64,000 nucleotides of DNA from Schlegelella_A sp036272325 (GTDB lineage: Bacteria; Pseudomonadota; Gammaproteobacteria; Burkholderiales; Burkholderiaceae_C), in contig DATAYY010000018.1 of assembly GCA_036272325.1 (NCBI GenBank), positions 4,413 to 68,412 of the forward strand, in the 5' to 3' direction. The translations under genes were made by a program, and so were the position numbers. Shown one piece after another: positions 43,884 through 52,907 of this stretch (position 1 is its first letter; each line of letters opens with the position of its first letter). The notes beneath the pieces are model-generated. The model ran no database searches, was not told the origin of the DNA, and saw only the letters and a list, made by a program, of their open reading frames with translations.

Positions 43884-45437
43884 TCAGCGCAAGCTCACCG
43901 TCTCGCGCTTCCACCCCGCGTCCTGCCAGCGCATGAAGGGCCCGAGGGTCGCCGGGTCACCAGCCTGGCGCTCGGTGCCGAGCGTATCGAGGCGGACGAC
44001 CTCGAAGTTGCGCTTCAGGCCCTTGGCGTTGTGCGATTCGCGCGCAACCAGCACCTGCTTGCCGCCCGGCACCCAGCCGGCGAACTCGGCGTAGCCGAGC
44101 CCGGGCGCGGCCGCCGACGGCGGCAGCACCTGCAACGACCAGTCCTTGCCCTGGCGGGTGAAGAGCCAGAGCTCCCGCCACGCCTCCATCGGCTGCACCG
44201 CGATCGCGAGCGTGTTGCCCTCGCGGTTGACGCTCGCCGACGCCGGCCAGACGACGCCGTACGTGCAACGGCGGACGAGCGGCGCGCCGGCGTCGCCGTT
44301 GGCAGCGACGAGCAGCACGCACGTCTGGCCAGCTTCGCCGGGTTGCGCGACGATGCGGATCGCGCGCGCCGGGGTTTCCGTGACCGCCGGCAACGCCGCC
44401 CAGCGCGACGCGCCGACGCGGATCGCGGCGTCGTGCCAGGCGGCGACGTCGTCATCGGCCAGCTCGTCGCGCTTGACGTCGGCAAGCTCGGCGACGGCGC
44501 GACGGGCCGCTTGCTGCGCCGGCGCCGATTCGCCGCGACGTGCGTGCTGGAACGCGAGCGCGCTCCAGACGCTGGCGCGGCGCATCGCGACGCGGCTCTT
44601 CCAGAGCGACGGCAGCCGTGCAGTGTCGACGCGGTCGAGCACGTCGGCGCGCCAGAGGTCGAGGCGCTGCCGTTCGGTCACCGGCAGCGCCGGGTCGATG
44701 CAGTCCGGGCGCGTCAGCCCGATCGCAGCGCGCGCGCGCTGGGTCGTGTCGGCCGCCGCACTCGCCAGGACGCGGCGAAACGCATCGCCGTCGTAGCAGA
44801 TCCGCATCGTGCCAGCGAGCTCGAAGCTGCGAAATGCGACGCCGTGGCGGGCGACCGCTTCGAGATGTGCGGCCAGTGCGATCTCGGCCCGGCCCTGGAC
44901 GGCGCCGCCGGTCGACGCGCGCTGCGCGAGCCGGTCGGCCATCGTGCCGATCGCGTCGAACGCTTCGGCGCCGTCAGCGCCGAGCAACGCGTCGGCCGGC
45001 GCCGCCTTTAGATAGGCCGCGGCGATGCCGATGCCGAGCGCCTCGTTGCCCGGCGTCTCGCGGACGAAGCGGAGCAACGCGAGCAGCTCGGGCGCCTCGG
45101 CGGCGGCGAGCGTGGTCTTCTGCACCCGCGTGGCGTCGACGAAGCCGCCGCGCTCGCGGGCATGGTCCCAGACCTGCAAGTGATCGATGCGCTCGCCGCG
45201 CACCTCGAGCACCTCGCCTTGCCAGAGCAGGGCGAGCTGCTGCGCCGACGCGTGCGGCGACGCGCGCAGCGCGGTCTGGTCGCGAACGACGATTGCAAGC
45301 GTCGGTGCGCTCGCCGCGCCGCCGGCGCGCGGGGCGACGGCGGCCGCGGCGGCGACGACCGTTGCCGCCGCCGCGGTGACCGCTGCGATCACCGTCGTCG
45401 CGGCGATCCGGACGAGATCTCGCGCGCGCGCGCTCAC
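43884..45437 (-). CDS. Exported SH3-like domain protein, unknown function
   Basis: A 517-residue protein with an N-terminal hydrophobic segment (TTVIAAVTAAAATVVAAAAAVA) that serves as signal or anchor. Residues about 45-110 read as a bacterial SH3 domain (IVVRDQTALRASPHASAQQLALLWQGEVLEVRGE, then VWDHARERGGFVDATRV), usually a cell-wall or peptide-binding module. The rest has no motif that I recognise; it includes an alpha-helical middle part and a beta-rich end (VNREGNTLAIAVQPMEAWRELWLF). GTG 45437 overlaps the SPFH stop (GTGA), so the two products are made together and probably meet at the membrane. Confidence 0.7.
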   Translation of the reverse strand: MSARARDLVRIAATTVIAAVTAAAATVVAAAAAVAPRAGGAASAPTLAIVVRDQTALRASPHASAQQLALLWQGEVLEVRGERIDHLQVWDHARERGGFVDATRVQKTTLAAAEAPELLALLRFVRETPGNEALGIGIAAAYLKAAPADALLGADGAEAFDAIGTMADRLAQRASTGGAVQGRAEIALAAHLEAVARHGVAFRSFELAGTMRICYDGDAFRRVLASAAADTTQRARAAIGLTRPDCIDPALPVTERQRLDLWRADVLDRVDTARLPSLWKSRVAMRRASVWSALAFQHARRGESAPAQQAARRAVAELADVKRDELADDDVAAWHDAAIRVGASRWAALPAVTETPARAIRIVAQPGEAGQTCVLLVAANGDAGAPLVRRCTYGVVWPASASVNREGNTLAIAVQPMEAWRELWLFTRQGKDWSLQVLPPSAAAPGLGYAEFAGWVPGGKQVLVARESHNAKGLKRNFEVVRLDTLGTERQAGDPATLGPFMRWQDAGWKRETVSLR

Positions 45438-46759
45438 GGCGTTTCCTTCGCAGCGTCGGCGTCGGCGCGCTGCTCGGCGTCGGCGGCGGCGCTCGCAAGC
45501 GCGCTGCGGCGCTGGCTGCCGAGCAGCCCGGCGCCGATGAAGCTGCCGTCGGTGCCCGGCGCGGCGATGATGACCTGCACCTTGTCCGAGAGCTTGTCGG
45601 CCATCGTCTTCTGGATCAGCAGCGGATGGCGGCTCAGCAGCGCGCCTTCGCGGCCCATCTGCTCGGCGTTCGACTTGCCGACCTTGTCCATCCGGTAGAC
45701 CTCGGCGTCGGCGAGCTTCTGCCGTGCCTCGGCCTCGCCGCTCGCCTCGATGCGGCGCGCCTGTGCCGCGGCCTCGGCCGCCTTGATGCGGCTCACCTTC
45801 TCGGCCTCGGCCTCGAGCTGGCGTTGCTCGATCTGGCGCTGCTTGAACGGCAGCACGTGCTTCATCGCTTCTTCCTGTGCCTTGGCGGCGATCACCTGCT
45901 CGCGACCGGCGGCCTCGGCGCCGATCTCGCGGCGAACCTTCTCGGCCTGTGCGCTCAGCTCGGTCTCCTTGACCTGTTTTTCCTTGAGGTCGAGCGTGTA
46001 CTTCATCTTCTCGCCGGCGAGCTCCTCGGCGAGCAGGCGCTCCATGCCGCGCCGATAGTCGGGTGGCAGATCGATCTTGCCGATCTGCACGTTGCGCAGG
46101 ACGACGCCGTCGGCGGCCAGGCGCGGCTTGAGCTCGGTCTCGATCGCGGCCTGGATCTCGCTGCGCTTGGTCGAGAAGATCTCGCGCACCGTGTAGCGCG
46201 CGAACACCTTGTAGACGACGCCCTCGGCCGCCGGCTCGACGATCTCGCCGGCGACGTTGTCGGGCAGGCTCTTCACGAGCGCCGCGACCTTGAGCCGGTC
46301 AATCGAATAGCGCACCGTGAGGTCGGCGCCGAGCGAAAGGCCCTCGACCGATTGCAGCGGCGCCGGGCCTTCGGCGCTCGCCATCCGGCTCGCGCGCCAG
46401 GTCTGGTCGTGGAGCGCAAAGACGCGCATCTGCTGCAGGCCCGGCAGGACGAAGACGCTGCCCTCGCCCCACTCGCTGACGGTGCCGGTCAGATGGTTCG
46501 TGCGTACGCCGACCTCGCCGCGACCGACCGCTTGCAGCGGCGGCCGCAACACGAGCGCAGCGGCGGAGGCGACCGCGATCGCGACGATCAGGATCGGCAA
46601 CGCCGCGCGGCGCAGATCGACCGGACGACGATCGCCGACGACAATCGTTTCGTAGTCGCTGTCGAGACCGCCATCCTCGCGCGGACCCGGCTGCGGACGC
46701 TTTCTCGTGAAGCGCGCGCGCAGCGTCTCGACCCAGCTCTTCCAGCGTTCCTGCCACAT
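45434..46759 (-). CDS. SPFH/prohibitin-family membrane protein
   Basis: A 441-residue protein with one membrane helix (ALPILIVAIAVASAAALVL, about 53-71). The SPFH domain follows (GRGEVGVRTNHLTGTVSEWGEGSVFVLPGLQQMRVF), then a long charged coiled coil (LDLKEKQVKETELSAQAEKVRREIG, EKVSRIKAAEAAAQARRIEAS). Such proteins form ring-like membrane scaffolds and modulate proteases. The ending is alanine- and aspartate-rich. ATG 46759 is selected for its GGGAG 8 bases upstream; ATG 46801 has none. It is the first gene of a two-gene operon with the SH3-like protein. No NfeD or FtsH gene is adjacent. Confidence 0.85.
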   Translation of the reverse strand: MWQERWKSWVETLRARFTRKRPQPGPREDGGLDSDYETIVVGDRRPVDLRRAALPILIVAIAVASAAALVLRPPLQAVGRGEVGVRTNHLTGTVSEWGEGSVFVLPGLQQMRVFALHDQTWRASRMASAEGPAPLQSVEGLSLGADLTVRYSIDRLKVAALVKSLPDNVAGEIVEPAAEGVVYKVFARYTVREIFSTKRSEIQAAIETELKPRLAADGVVLRNVQIGKIDLPPDYRRGMERLLAEELAGEKMKYTLDLKEKQVKETELSAQAEKVRREIGAEAAGREQVIAAKAQEEAMKHVLPFKQRQIEQRQLEAEAEKVSRIKAAEAAAQARRIEASGEAEARQKLADAEVYRMDKVGKSNAEQMGREGALLSRHPLLIQKTMADKLSDKVQVIIAAPGTDGSFIGAGLLGSQRRSALASAAADAEQRADADAAKETP

Positions 46760-46820
46760 GACTGCTTCTCCCGGCGCGGCCCCATGCCGCGGTGAGAGCA
46801 CTGTCGCGGCCGCCTGCGCA

Positions 46821-46864
46821 GAGGCGATGAAGGAAGCGAGAAGCCGCCGTGTCGAGGCGATGAA
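46821..46864. repeat. Direct repeat GAGGCGATGAA in the SPFH upstream region
   Basis: GAGGCGATGAA occurs at 46821-46831 and again at 46854-46864, 33 bases apart (three helical turns), within the 144-base gap between the DUF2783 and SPFH genes. It may be a binding site for a dimeric regulator of the SPFH operon. Chance similarity is not excluded. Confidence 0.3.
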
Positions 46865-46903
46865 AGCGCGCCGCTCGCGCCGCTGCGGCGGCCGTCGGTC
46901 GCC

Positions 46904-47092
46904 TCAGCCGCCGGCGCGGCGAGCCGCTGCAATGCAGTCGAGCAGCACCTGCAACTCGCCGACCTGGTTGGCGAGCAGGAGGACGAGCCGGGCGTCGAGG
47001 TCGGCGCTCTCGGCATCCGAGAGTCCCTCATGGGCGACGACCCAGGCCTCGTAGAACGCGTCGGCGTCGCCGATGTTCGGCTCGCTCTTCAT
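46904..47092 (-). CDS. DUF2783 family small protein
   Basis: A 62-residue acidic helical protein. PNIGDADAFYEAWVVAHEGLSDAES and ARLVLLLANQVGELQVL match the DUF2783 family, whose members are nearly always found beside FAD-dependent aromatic hydroxylases. No function is established; a hydroxylase partner or stabiliser is a reasonable guess. Its ATG overlaps the hydroxylase stop (ATGA), which fixes the start and suggests stoichiometric synthesis. Confidence 0.8.
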   Translation of the reverse strand: MKSEPNIGDADAFYEAWVVAHEGLSDAESADLDARLVLLLANQVGELQVLLDCIAAARRAGG

Positions 47093-48702
47093 CGTCCTTC
47101 CTCGAGCGCAAGGGCGCGGCGAAGCGCCGCCTCGACGGCCGCCGCCGACGGCGCCTCGATCGTCGCGGCGACGTAGGCATCGGGTCGCACGAGCACGAAG
47201 GTGCCGCGGCCGACGCCGAGATGACGGGCGAGCGTACCGTCGGCGTCGGCGGCGTGGACCGCGACCGGCAGCCGGCGCGCAATGTCATCGAGCGCAGCGA
47301 TCTCGGCGTCGTCGGCGCCGAGCCAGAAGCCGAGGAAGCGCGTCTCGCCGGCGAGCAGTTGCGCCACCGTCGTCGTGCCGAGGACGACGTTCTGCAGCGA
47401 GCGAGCCCCCTCGGGCGCCCACGGCGACGGCGGATAGTCGTTTGCCTGCGCCATCCGGCCAGTGTTGGCGAGCTTGCGCGCGAACGCGTGTGTGCGTGCG
47501 AGGGCGACGACGGCACGGCGCAAGCGATGTTCGGCGCTGCTGCGCGGCGCCAGGAAGCGCGCCGTGCGGCTCGTCACGCGCAAGTTCTCGACCGCGGCCG
47601 CATGGCGCTCGGCGGTGTAGCTGTCGACGAGCGCTTCTCGCGCCTTGCCCGCGACGACGAGGGCGAGCTTCCAGCCGAGGTTGCCGGCATCCTGGATGCC
47701 GTTGTTGCCGCCGCGCGCGCCGAACGGACAGACGACGTGCGCGGCATCGCCGATGAAGATCGTCCGGCCGACGCGAAATGTTTCGAGCAGGTGGTCGCGA
47801 TACTGATACGGCCCGATCCAGACGAACTCGAACTCGACGTCGGGGCCGAGCTGCGCGCGCAGCCGTTCACCGGCCACCTCGGGTCTGCTGATCGACTCTG
47901 GGTCGGCGTGCTCGTCCATCTGGTAGTCGAGACGCCAGACGGCGTCGGCCATCAGGTGCTGCCAGACGCCGCGGCCTTCGTTGAACGGCGCATCGATCCA
48001 CGTCCAGCGCTCGACCGGCAGCGGCTTCTTGAAGCGGACGTCGCTGATGCACCAGCGGTCGGTGTGGCGCGACGCATGTGCGTCGAGGCCGAGCGCTTCG
48101 CGGATCCTGCTGTTGGCGCCGGTCGCGTCGACGAACCAGTCGGCCTCGAGCGCGTAGCTGCCGGCCGGTGTCTCGATCTCGACCAGCACGTGGTCGCTGC
48201 CGTTCTCGATCCGGCGGACCGCGTTCTTCCAGCGGATCGCGGCCGGATCGAGCTCCTGGACCCGATCGACGAGAAACCATTCGAGATAGAACTGCTGCAG
48301 GTTGATGAACGGCGGCTGCTCCGAGCAGCTCTCGTCGTCGAGATTGAACGAGTAGAGCTCGTCGCTGCCCGAAAACGTGCGGCCGACCGACCAGGTGATC
48401 CCCTTGGCGCGGATCTGCTCGTAGACGCCGAGCCTGGCGAAGATCTCGAGGCTCTTCTGCGCGTAGCAGATGCCGCGAGACGACGCGCCACGGACGCCGA
48501 CCGTGTCGTCCTCGTCGAGAACGACGACGCGGATGCCGCGCAGCAGCAGGTCGCAGGCGAGCGTCAGCCCCGAAAGGCCGCCGCCGGCGATGACGACCGG
48601 ATAGCGACTCGGCCGGGCGGCGCCGAGATCAGGCGGCACGACGAACGGCCAGCTCGGCAGCTCGTATGCCGGCGCGAACTTCCAGACCTCTGCGGCGCCC
48701 AT
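47089..48702 (-). CDS. FAD-dependent aromatic hydroxylase (PHBH/MhpA-like)
   Basis: A 537-residue class A flavoprotein monooxygenase. The FAD motif AGGGLSGLTLACDLL is at 39-53, with E64 in VVVLDEDD in the ribose-binding position. The second flavin motif, IFIGDAAHVVCPFGARGGNNG, lies in the middle, followed by DAGNLGWKLALV. The C-terminal third is thioredoxin-like, as in phenol-hydroxylase relatives. It uses NAD(P)H and oxygen to hydroxylate a ring. It lies in an operon with an extradiol-type dioxygenase, a hydrolase and DUF2783, so it should prepare the substrate for ring opening. The exact aromatic compound is unknown. Confidence 0.9.
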   Translation of the reverse strand: MGAAEVWKFAPAYELPSWPFVVPPDLGAARPSRYPVVIAGGGLSGLTLACDLLLRGIRVVVLDEDDTVGVRGASSRGICYAQKSLEIFARLGVYEQIRAKGITWSVGRTFSGSDELYSFNLDDESCSEQPPFINLQQFYLEWFLVDRVQELDPAAIRWKNAVRRIENGSDHVLVEIETPAGSYALEADWFVDATGANSRIREALGLDAHASRHTDRWCISDVRFKKPLPVERWTWIDAPFNEGRGVWQHLMADAVWRLDYQMDEHADPESISRPEVAGERLRAQLGPDVEFEFVWIGPYQYRDHLLETFRVGRTIFIGDAAHVVCPFGARGGNNGIQDAGNLGWKLALVVAGKAREALVDSYTAERHAAAVENLRVTSRTARFLAPRSSAEHRLRRAVVALARTHAFARKLANTGRMAQANDYPPSPWAPEGARSLQNVVLGTTTVAQLLAGETRFLGFWLGADDAEIAALDDIARRLPVAVHAADADGTLARHLGVGRGTFVLVRPDAYVAATIEAPSAAAVEAALRRALALEEGR

Positions 48703-48711
48703 GACGACCCG

Positions 48712-49884
48712 TTATAGCGCCGCGGCGAAGGCCGCGATCTCGTCGGCGACCCGCAGTTGCAGGTCGAGGCGGCCGGCAAGGTAGTGGTCGCCGCCGCCGA
48801 TGTCGACGTTCCTGATCCGGCCTGGCGCCGCAACGAGCCAGGCATCGCGCGTGCTCGGGAACGTGCTCTGGTCCGCGGTGTACGTGAGAAGCAGCGCCGG
48901 CAGCGACGTCCGCGCGAGGTTCTCCGGGCCGCCGGCGCGCGACGCCGACGACCATTGCGACAGGAAGGCAGTCAGCGACGTCGTCCGGCCCATCGCGTTG
49001 GCGCTGGTGTTGACCTCGCGTGCGTCGCCCCAGACGCTGCCGGGACGACGGTCGTTCGCATCGAGCGTGAGGTCGAGGCAGCGCGGGTCGGCGTGCGTGC
49101 GATGGACGATGAACGACTCGTCGCGCGGCGCGGCGGGCGCCCTTCGCAGCGCGGCGAGACGTTCGCGAACGCGTGTCTCGATGCGGTCGCGGCGGGCGCG
49201 CTGCGCGGCGTGAAAGCGGGCGAGGAACTCGGGGCGATAGCGCGGCGGTGCTGCGGCGCCGTCGGCCCAGTTCGCCGGGTCGTACATGTCAAGCGCCGGG
49301 TCGGTCGAGCACCCGTCGTGCTCGTCGACGACCGCCGGGTCGATCCAGCGCAGAAGCAGATGCGAGCGCCCCTCGTGCGCGGCGCAGAGCGCAATACCGT
49401 CGACCGGCGGCAGGTCGGCGGCGACGAGACCCGACGGATCGCCATCGACGAGCGTCTCGGCGGTGAAGTGTTCGGCTTCGGCCTGGTAGTACGTGGCAAG
49501 CGCGGCGCCGCCCGAGTTGCCGACGAGGACGATGCGCTCGCAGGCGAGGGTCTCGCGCATGAACTTGACGCCGGCGCCGAGATCCTGGAGGACGCGCTCC
49601 ATGACGAGCACGGTGTCGTTGCCGGCAAAGCGCGAGTTGAGGCCGAGGCAGGGGATGCCGCGGTCGGCGAGCGGGCCGATGAGGTAGTGGCCCATGAAGT
49701 TGCTGGTCGGGTGCATCACGATTGCGCCGACGCGGCGGGCGGGCGCGCCCAGCCTTCCCGCCGCGCCCTCTTCGTACGCGCCATAGATGCGCGGCCGCAT
49801 CATCTGCAGCCCCGACTGGCTCTCCATCACCGCCCCCGGCCGCACCTCGAGCGCGGCCAGCCGGCGCTCGCGGCGCTCAACCAT
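48712..49884 (-). CDS. Alpha/beta hydrolase
   Basis: A 390-residue alpha/beta hydrolase. The nucleophile elbow is GNSGGA with S124, after the strand ERIVLV. The oxyanion region is MHPTSNFMGHY (57-67), the acid may lie in LTYTADQSTFPS and the base in GGDHYLAG. ATG 49884 overlaps the dioxygenase stop by 8 bases (ATGGTTGA); an ATG at 49944 would overlap by much more. Its length and position between a dioxygenase and a hydroxylase suggest it cleaves the ring-opening product, though such long hydrolases can also act on esters or amides. Confidence 0.85.
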   Translation of the reverse strand: MVERRERRLAALEVRPGAVMESQSGLQMMRPRIYGAYEEGAAGRLGAPARRVGAIVMHPTSNFMGHYLIGPLADRGIPCLGLNSRFAGNDTVLVMERVLQDLGAGVKFMRETLACERIVLVGNSGGAALATYYQAEAEHFTAETLVDGDPSGLVAADLPPVDGIALCAAHEGRSHLLLRWIDPAVVDEHDGCSTDPALDMYDPANWADGAAAPPRYRPEFLARFHAAQRARRDRIETRVRERLAALRRAPAAPRDESFIVHRTHADPRCLDLTLDANDRRPGSVWGDAREVNTSANAMGRTTSLTAFLSQWSSASRAGGPENLARTSLPALLLTYTADQSTFPSTRDAWLVAAPGRIRNVDIGGGDHYLAGRLDLQLRVADEIAAFAAAL

Positions 49885-50452
49885 CCGCTGCCCGCTTCGT
49901 GACCTTGTGGCCAGCAGCCGCGGCCTTGACGCCGAGGCGATCACGCTTCTCGCGCGTCCATGACGCGACGGCGGCGTGCGCCTCGCGCTCGTGGCGCCCC
50001 GTCGTCTCGGCGCTCGCGGTCGGCACCGTCAGCTCGAGACGCAGCCCGTTCGGATCGAAGAAATAGATCGACTCGATGATGTCGTGGTCGGTGATGCCGA
50101 GCACCTCGACGCCGGCCGCCTCGAGGCGCGCCTTGGCGGCGCGCAGCGCCGCGAGCGAATCGACCCGCAACGCGATGTGGTTGACCCACGCCGGCGTGTT
50201 CGGCGACGGCGCCGCGGCGACGTCGTCGCCGAGGTCGAAGAACGCGAGGTGCGAGCCGTCGGCCATGCGAAAGAAGACGTGCACGTACGGACAGTGCTCG
50301 CCGGTGCTCGGCACGGAGTCGGCGCGGATGACGTGGACGAGCGGCAGGCCGAGGAGGTCTTCGTAGAACGCGCGCGTCTCCTCGCAGTCGCGGCACCGCC
50401 AGGCGAAGTGGTGCAGGCCGCGGACGGGAACGAAGCTGGTGTGATCGGGCAT
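49877..50452 (-). CDS. Extradiol-dioxygenase-like VOC protein
   Basis: A 191-residue VOC protein with two modules. Putative iron ligands occupy the expected positions of type I extradiol dioxygenases: a histidine in RGLHHFAWRC (H14 or H15), a histidine in WVNHIALRV and a glutamate in LRLELTVP. ATG 50452 matches the N-terminus; an upstream ATG at 50491 is weaker. It is the first gene of the operon running to DUF2783, and its end overlaps the hydrolase. The two-histidine, one-carboxylate set supports ring-cleavage chemistry, although VOC proteins vary greatly. Confidence 0.78.
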   Translation of the reverse strand: MPDHTSFVPVRGLHHFAWRCRDCEETRAFYEDLLGLPLVHVIRADSVPSTGEHCPYVHVFFRMADGSHLAFFDLGDDVAAAPSPNTPAWVNHIALRVDSLAALRAAKARLEAAGVEVLGITDHDIIESIYFFDPNGLRLELTVPTASAETTGRHEREAHAAVASWTREKRDRLGVKAAAAGHKVTKRAADG

Positions 50453-50513
50453 CGTCTCGGCACGCGCCGAACCATGGCAGAGCGCCGGCAACGAATCTAC
50501 TCCTCCCCGCGGC

Positions 50514-50519
50514 TACGAT
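50514..50519 (+). promoter_or_regulatory. -10 box TACGAT six bases from the start codon
   Basis: TACGAT, then GCGCGC, then the ATG at 50526 with no Shine-Dalgarno sequence. This indicates a probable leaderless transcript. No convincing -35 box is visible. Confidence 0.45.
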
Positions 50520-50525
50520 GCGCGC

Positions 50526-51716
50526 ATGCCATCGCCCCGCATCCCCGGCCTCCGCCTCCTCCATTCCCCAGGGCCGACGCACGTGCCCGACGAAGTCGTG
50601 CACGCGATGTCGCGCCAGCCGACCGATCTCGCCGACCCGCGCCTCGCGGACCTCGTCGCCGCGTGCGAGTCGGGCATGAAGAGCCTGCTCGGCAGCAACA
50701 CTGCCGAGGTCTTCTTCTACGCCGCCAACGGCCACGGCGGCTGGGAAGCGGTGATCTCGAACCTGGTTGCGCCCGGCGCTCAAGTCCTCGTTCCGGGCAC
50801 CGGCCATTTCTCCGACAACTGGGCCGAGCAGGTCGAAGCGTTCGGCGGCGTCGCGCTGCGGACGCCGTACCGAGACGGCCATCCGATCGATCCGGCTGCC
50901 GTCGAGGCGGCGCTCCGCGACGACCGTTCGCACCGGATCGGCGCCGTCTTCGTCGTCCACACCGACACCGCGAGCGGAACGACCTGTGATCTCGCCGCGA
51001 TCCGCGGCGCGATCGATGCGGCGCGCCATCCGGCGCTTCTCGTCGTCGACGTCGTCGCCTCGCTCGCGGCAGCGCCGTTCGCGATGGATGCGGTCGGCGC
51101 CGACGTCGCGATCGGCGCCTCCCAGAAAGGCCTGATGGTCCAGCCCGGGCTCGCCTTCGTCGCCGCCAACGCGCGTGCCCTCGAAGCCGCTGAGCACAAT
51201 CCGGTGCCGCGCTTCTACTGGGACTGGCAGCGGCGGCGAAGCAACCTCTCGTACCGCAAGTTCTGCGGCACGCCGCCGCTGGCGCACATCGCTGGCCTCG
51301 AGGCCGCGCTCGGCCTGATCGCCGCCGAAGGGCTCGCCAACGTCCACGCCCGCCACGCCCGCCTCGCACACGCAGTCCATGCCGCGGTGACGCGCTGGTC
51401 CGAAGGCGGCGCGCTCGCGCTCTTCACCAAGGTGCCCGAGGCGCGTTCGGTCTCGGTGACCGCGATCGAGGCCGGCCCCGGCATCGACCCCGAGGCGTTG
51501 CGAACGCTGACGCGCGAGCGCTTCCAGGTCGCGATCGCCGGCGGCCTCGGCCCGCTGCACGGGCGCGTCTTTCGGATCGGGCATCTCGGCGACGTCAACG
51601 AGGCGATGATCCTCGGCTGCCTCGCAGGCGTCGAGGCCGGCCTGAAGGTGATGGGAGTCGCCTGCGGCAGCGGCGTCGATGCCGCGGTCACGGCGCTCAT
51701 CGAGAGCGCCCGCTGA
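50526..51716 (+). CDS. Class V aminotransferase, alanine/serine-glyoxylate type
   Basis: A 396-residue PLP enzyme. The lysine that binds PLP is K201 in GASQKGLMVQPG, and the cofactor aspartate is D175 in LLVVDVVASLAA. SPGPTHVPDEV near the N-terminus and FRIGHLGDVNE near the C-terminus (its arginine binds the substrate carboxylate) are hallmarks of alanine- or serine-glyoxylate aminotransferases. Such enzymes remove glyoxylate or feed the serine cycle. ATG 50526 has a -10 box six bases upstream. Its stop abuts the convergent propeller gene stop (TGATCA), with no intervening base. Confidence 0.9.
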   Translation: MPSPRIPGLRLLHSPGPTHVPDEVVHAMSRQPTDLADPRLADLVAACESGMKSLLGSNTAEVFFYAANGHGGWEAVISNLVAPGAQVLVPGTGHFSDNWAEQVEAFGGVALRTPYRDGHPIDPAAVEAALRDDRSHRIGAVFVVHTDTASGTTCDLAAIRGAIDAARHPALLVVDVVASLAAAPFAMDAVGADVAIGASQKGLMVQPGLAFVAANARALEAAEHNPVPRFYWDWQRRRSNLSYRKFCGTPPLAHIAGLEAALGLIAAEGLANVHARHARLAHAVHAAVTRWSEGGALALFTKVPEARSVSVTAIEAGPGIDPEALRTLTRERFQVAIAGGLGPLHGRVFRIGHLGDVNEAMILGCLAGVEAGLKVMGVACGSGVDAAVTALIESAR

Positions 51717-52907
51717 TCAGCGCATGTTGCCGGTATGGCCGAGCGAGTAGCGGCCGGGCTGCGGCCAGACGGTGAGACCGTGCGGCTCCTTGCCGACCGG
51801 GATGATCCTGACCGCGCCGGTCGTCGTGTCGAAGACGTAGACGACGTTGTCGTAGCGGCCCGAGAGCCAGAGCTGCTTGCCGTCGGCGCTGACGTTGCCC
51901 ATGTCGGGGCTGCCGCCGCCGGGGATCGGCCAGGTCGCGTCGACCTTCCTGGTCGCGAAGTCGAGCACCGAGACGCTGCCCATACCGTGCTCGGCGCCGT
52001 GGATCTTGTTCGAGCCGCGGTTGGCGACGTAGAGCTTGGTGCCGTCGCGGCTCGGATAGAGGCCGTGCGTGCCCTTGCCGGTGGCGACGAAGCCGATCTC
52101 CTTGAAGCTCGCGCCGTCGACGACGAAGACGCCGTCGGCCATCATGTCGGCGACGTAGAAGGTCGTGCCGTCGGGAGAGACGCGGATGTCCTGCGGCATC
52201 TTCCCCTGCGACAGCTTCAGGTAGCCGAGCACCTTGCGCTCGACGAGGTCGATCTTCGCGAGCATGCCGTCGAACTCGCAGGTGAAGATCGCGTAGCGGC
52301 CGTCGATCGAGAAGTCGGCGTGGTTGATTCCCTTGCACTCGGGCGTCGGCAGCGACGACTTCAACGCCATCGTGTGCGGGTCGCGGAAGTCGAGCCGCTT
52401 GAACGCTTCGGCGACGACGATCGCCTCCTTGCCGTCGGGAGTGAAGTACATGTTGTAAGGGTCGTCGACGGCGATCGGCTTGCCGGGCTTGCCGGTCAGC
52501 GGATCGATCGGCGTCAGGCTGCCCTTGGCAGTGTTCTCGGCGTTGTTGGCGACCCAGAGCGTCTTCAGGTCCCACGACGGCACGACGTGCTGCGGATTGA
52601 GGCCGACGCGGAAGCGATCGACGACCTTGAGCGTCGCCGGGTCGATGACATAGACGTCGTTCGACTGCAGGTTGGGGACGTAGACGCGCGCCAGCGCGCC
52701 GCGCACGGCGTCGCTCAGCTTGTTCGCGCCGGCATCGCCGTAGAGGTTCGAGCGGTCAGTCACCGGCGGCATGCCGGCGACCGTCGCGACCGGCGCCGAG
52801 GCGGCCGCGCGCGGTAGCTGCTGCGCGCCGGCGGCCGCCGCGACGAGCCCGATGCCGGCGGCGATGCAGGCGTTGCGGCGAGTGAAAGGGGTCGGAATCC
52901 GGGTCAA
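51717..52907 (-). CDS. YncE-like beta-propeller protein, TTG start
   Basis: A 396-residue exported beta-propeller of the YncE/40-residue-repeat type. Repeats have the form VYVIDPATLKVVDRFRVGLNPQH, FYVADMMADGVFVVDG and LYVANRGSNKIHG. A basic start (TRIPTPFTRRN) and hydrophobic stretch (ACIAAGIGLVAAAAGAQ) form the signal peptide. No ATG or GTG suits; the TTG at 52907 lies 8 bases after GGAG. These proteins can resemble the subunits of quinohemoprotein dehydrogenases or nitrous oxide reductase-like propellers, but catalytic residues are not visible. A periplasmic scaffold or ligand-binding role is likely. It lies 61 bases after the creatininase-like gene. Confidence 0.85.
   Translation of the reverse strand: MTRIPTPFTRRNACIAAGIGLVAAAAGAQQLPRAAASAPVATVAGMPPVTDRSNLYGDAGANKLSDAVRGALARVYVPNLQSNDVYVIDPATLKVVDRFRVGLNPQHVVPSWDLKTLWVANNAENTAKGSLTPIDPLTGKPGKPIAVDDPYNMYFTPDGKEAIVVAEAFKRLDFRDPHTMALKSSLPTPECKGINHADFSIDGRYAIFTCEFDGMLAKIDLVERKVLGYLKLSQGKMPQDIRVSPDGTTFYVADMMADGVFVVDGASFKEIGFVATGKGTHGLYPSRDGTKLYVANRGSNKIHGAEHGMGSVSVLDFATRKVDATWPIPGGGSPDMGNVSADGKQLWLSGRYDNVVYVFDTTTGAVRIIPVGKEPHGLTVWPQPGRYSLGHTGNMR

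Noticed and set aside
41452..44094. An 880-codon plus-strand frame over maeB
   Set aside because: Composition is that of an antisense shadow, and the minus strand encodes an unmistakable malic enzyme.
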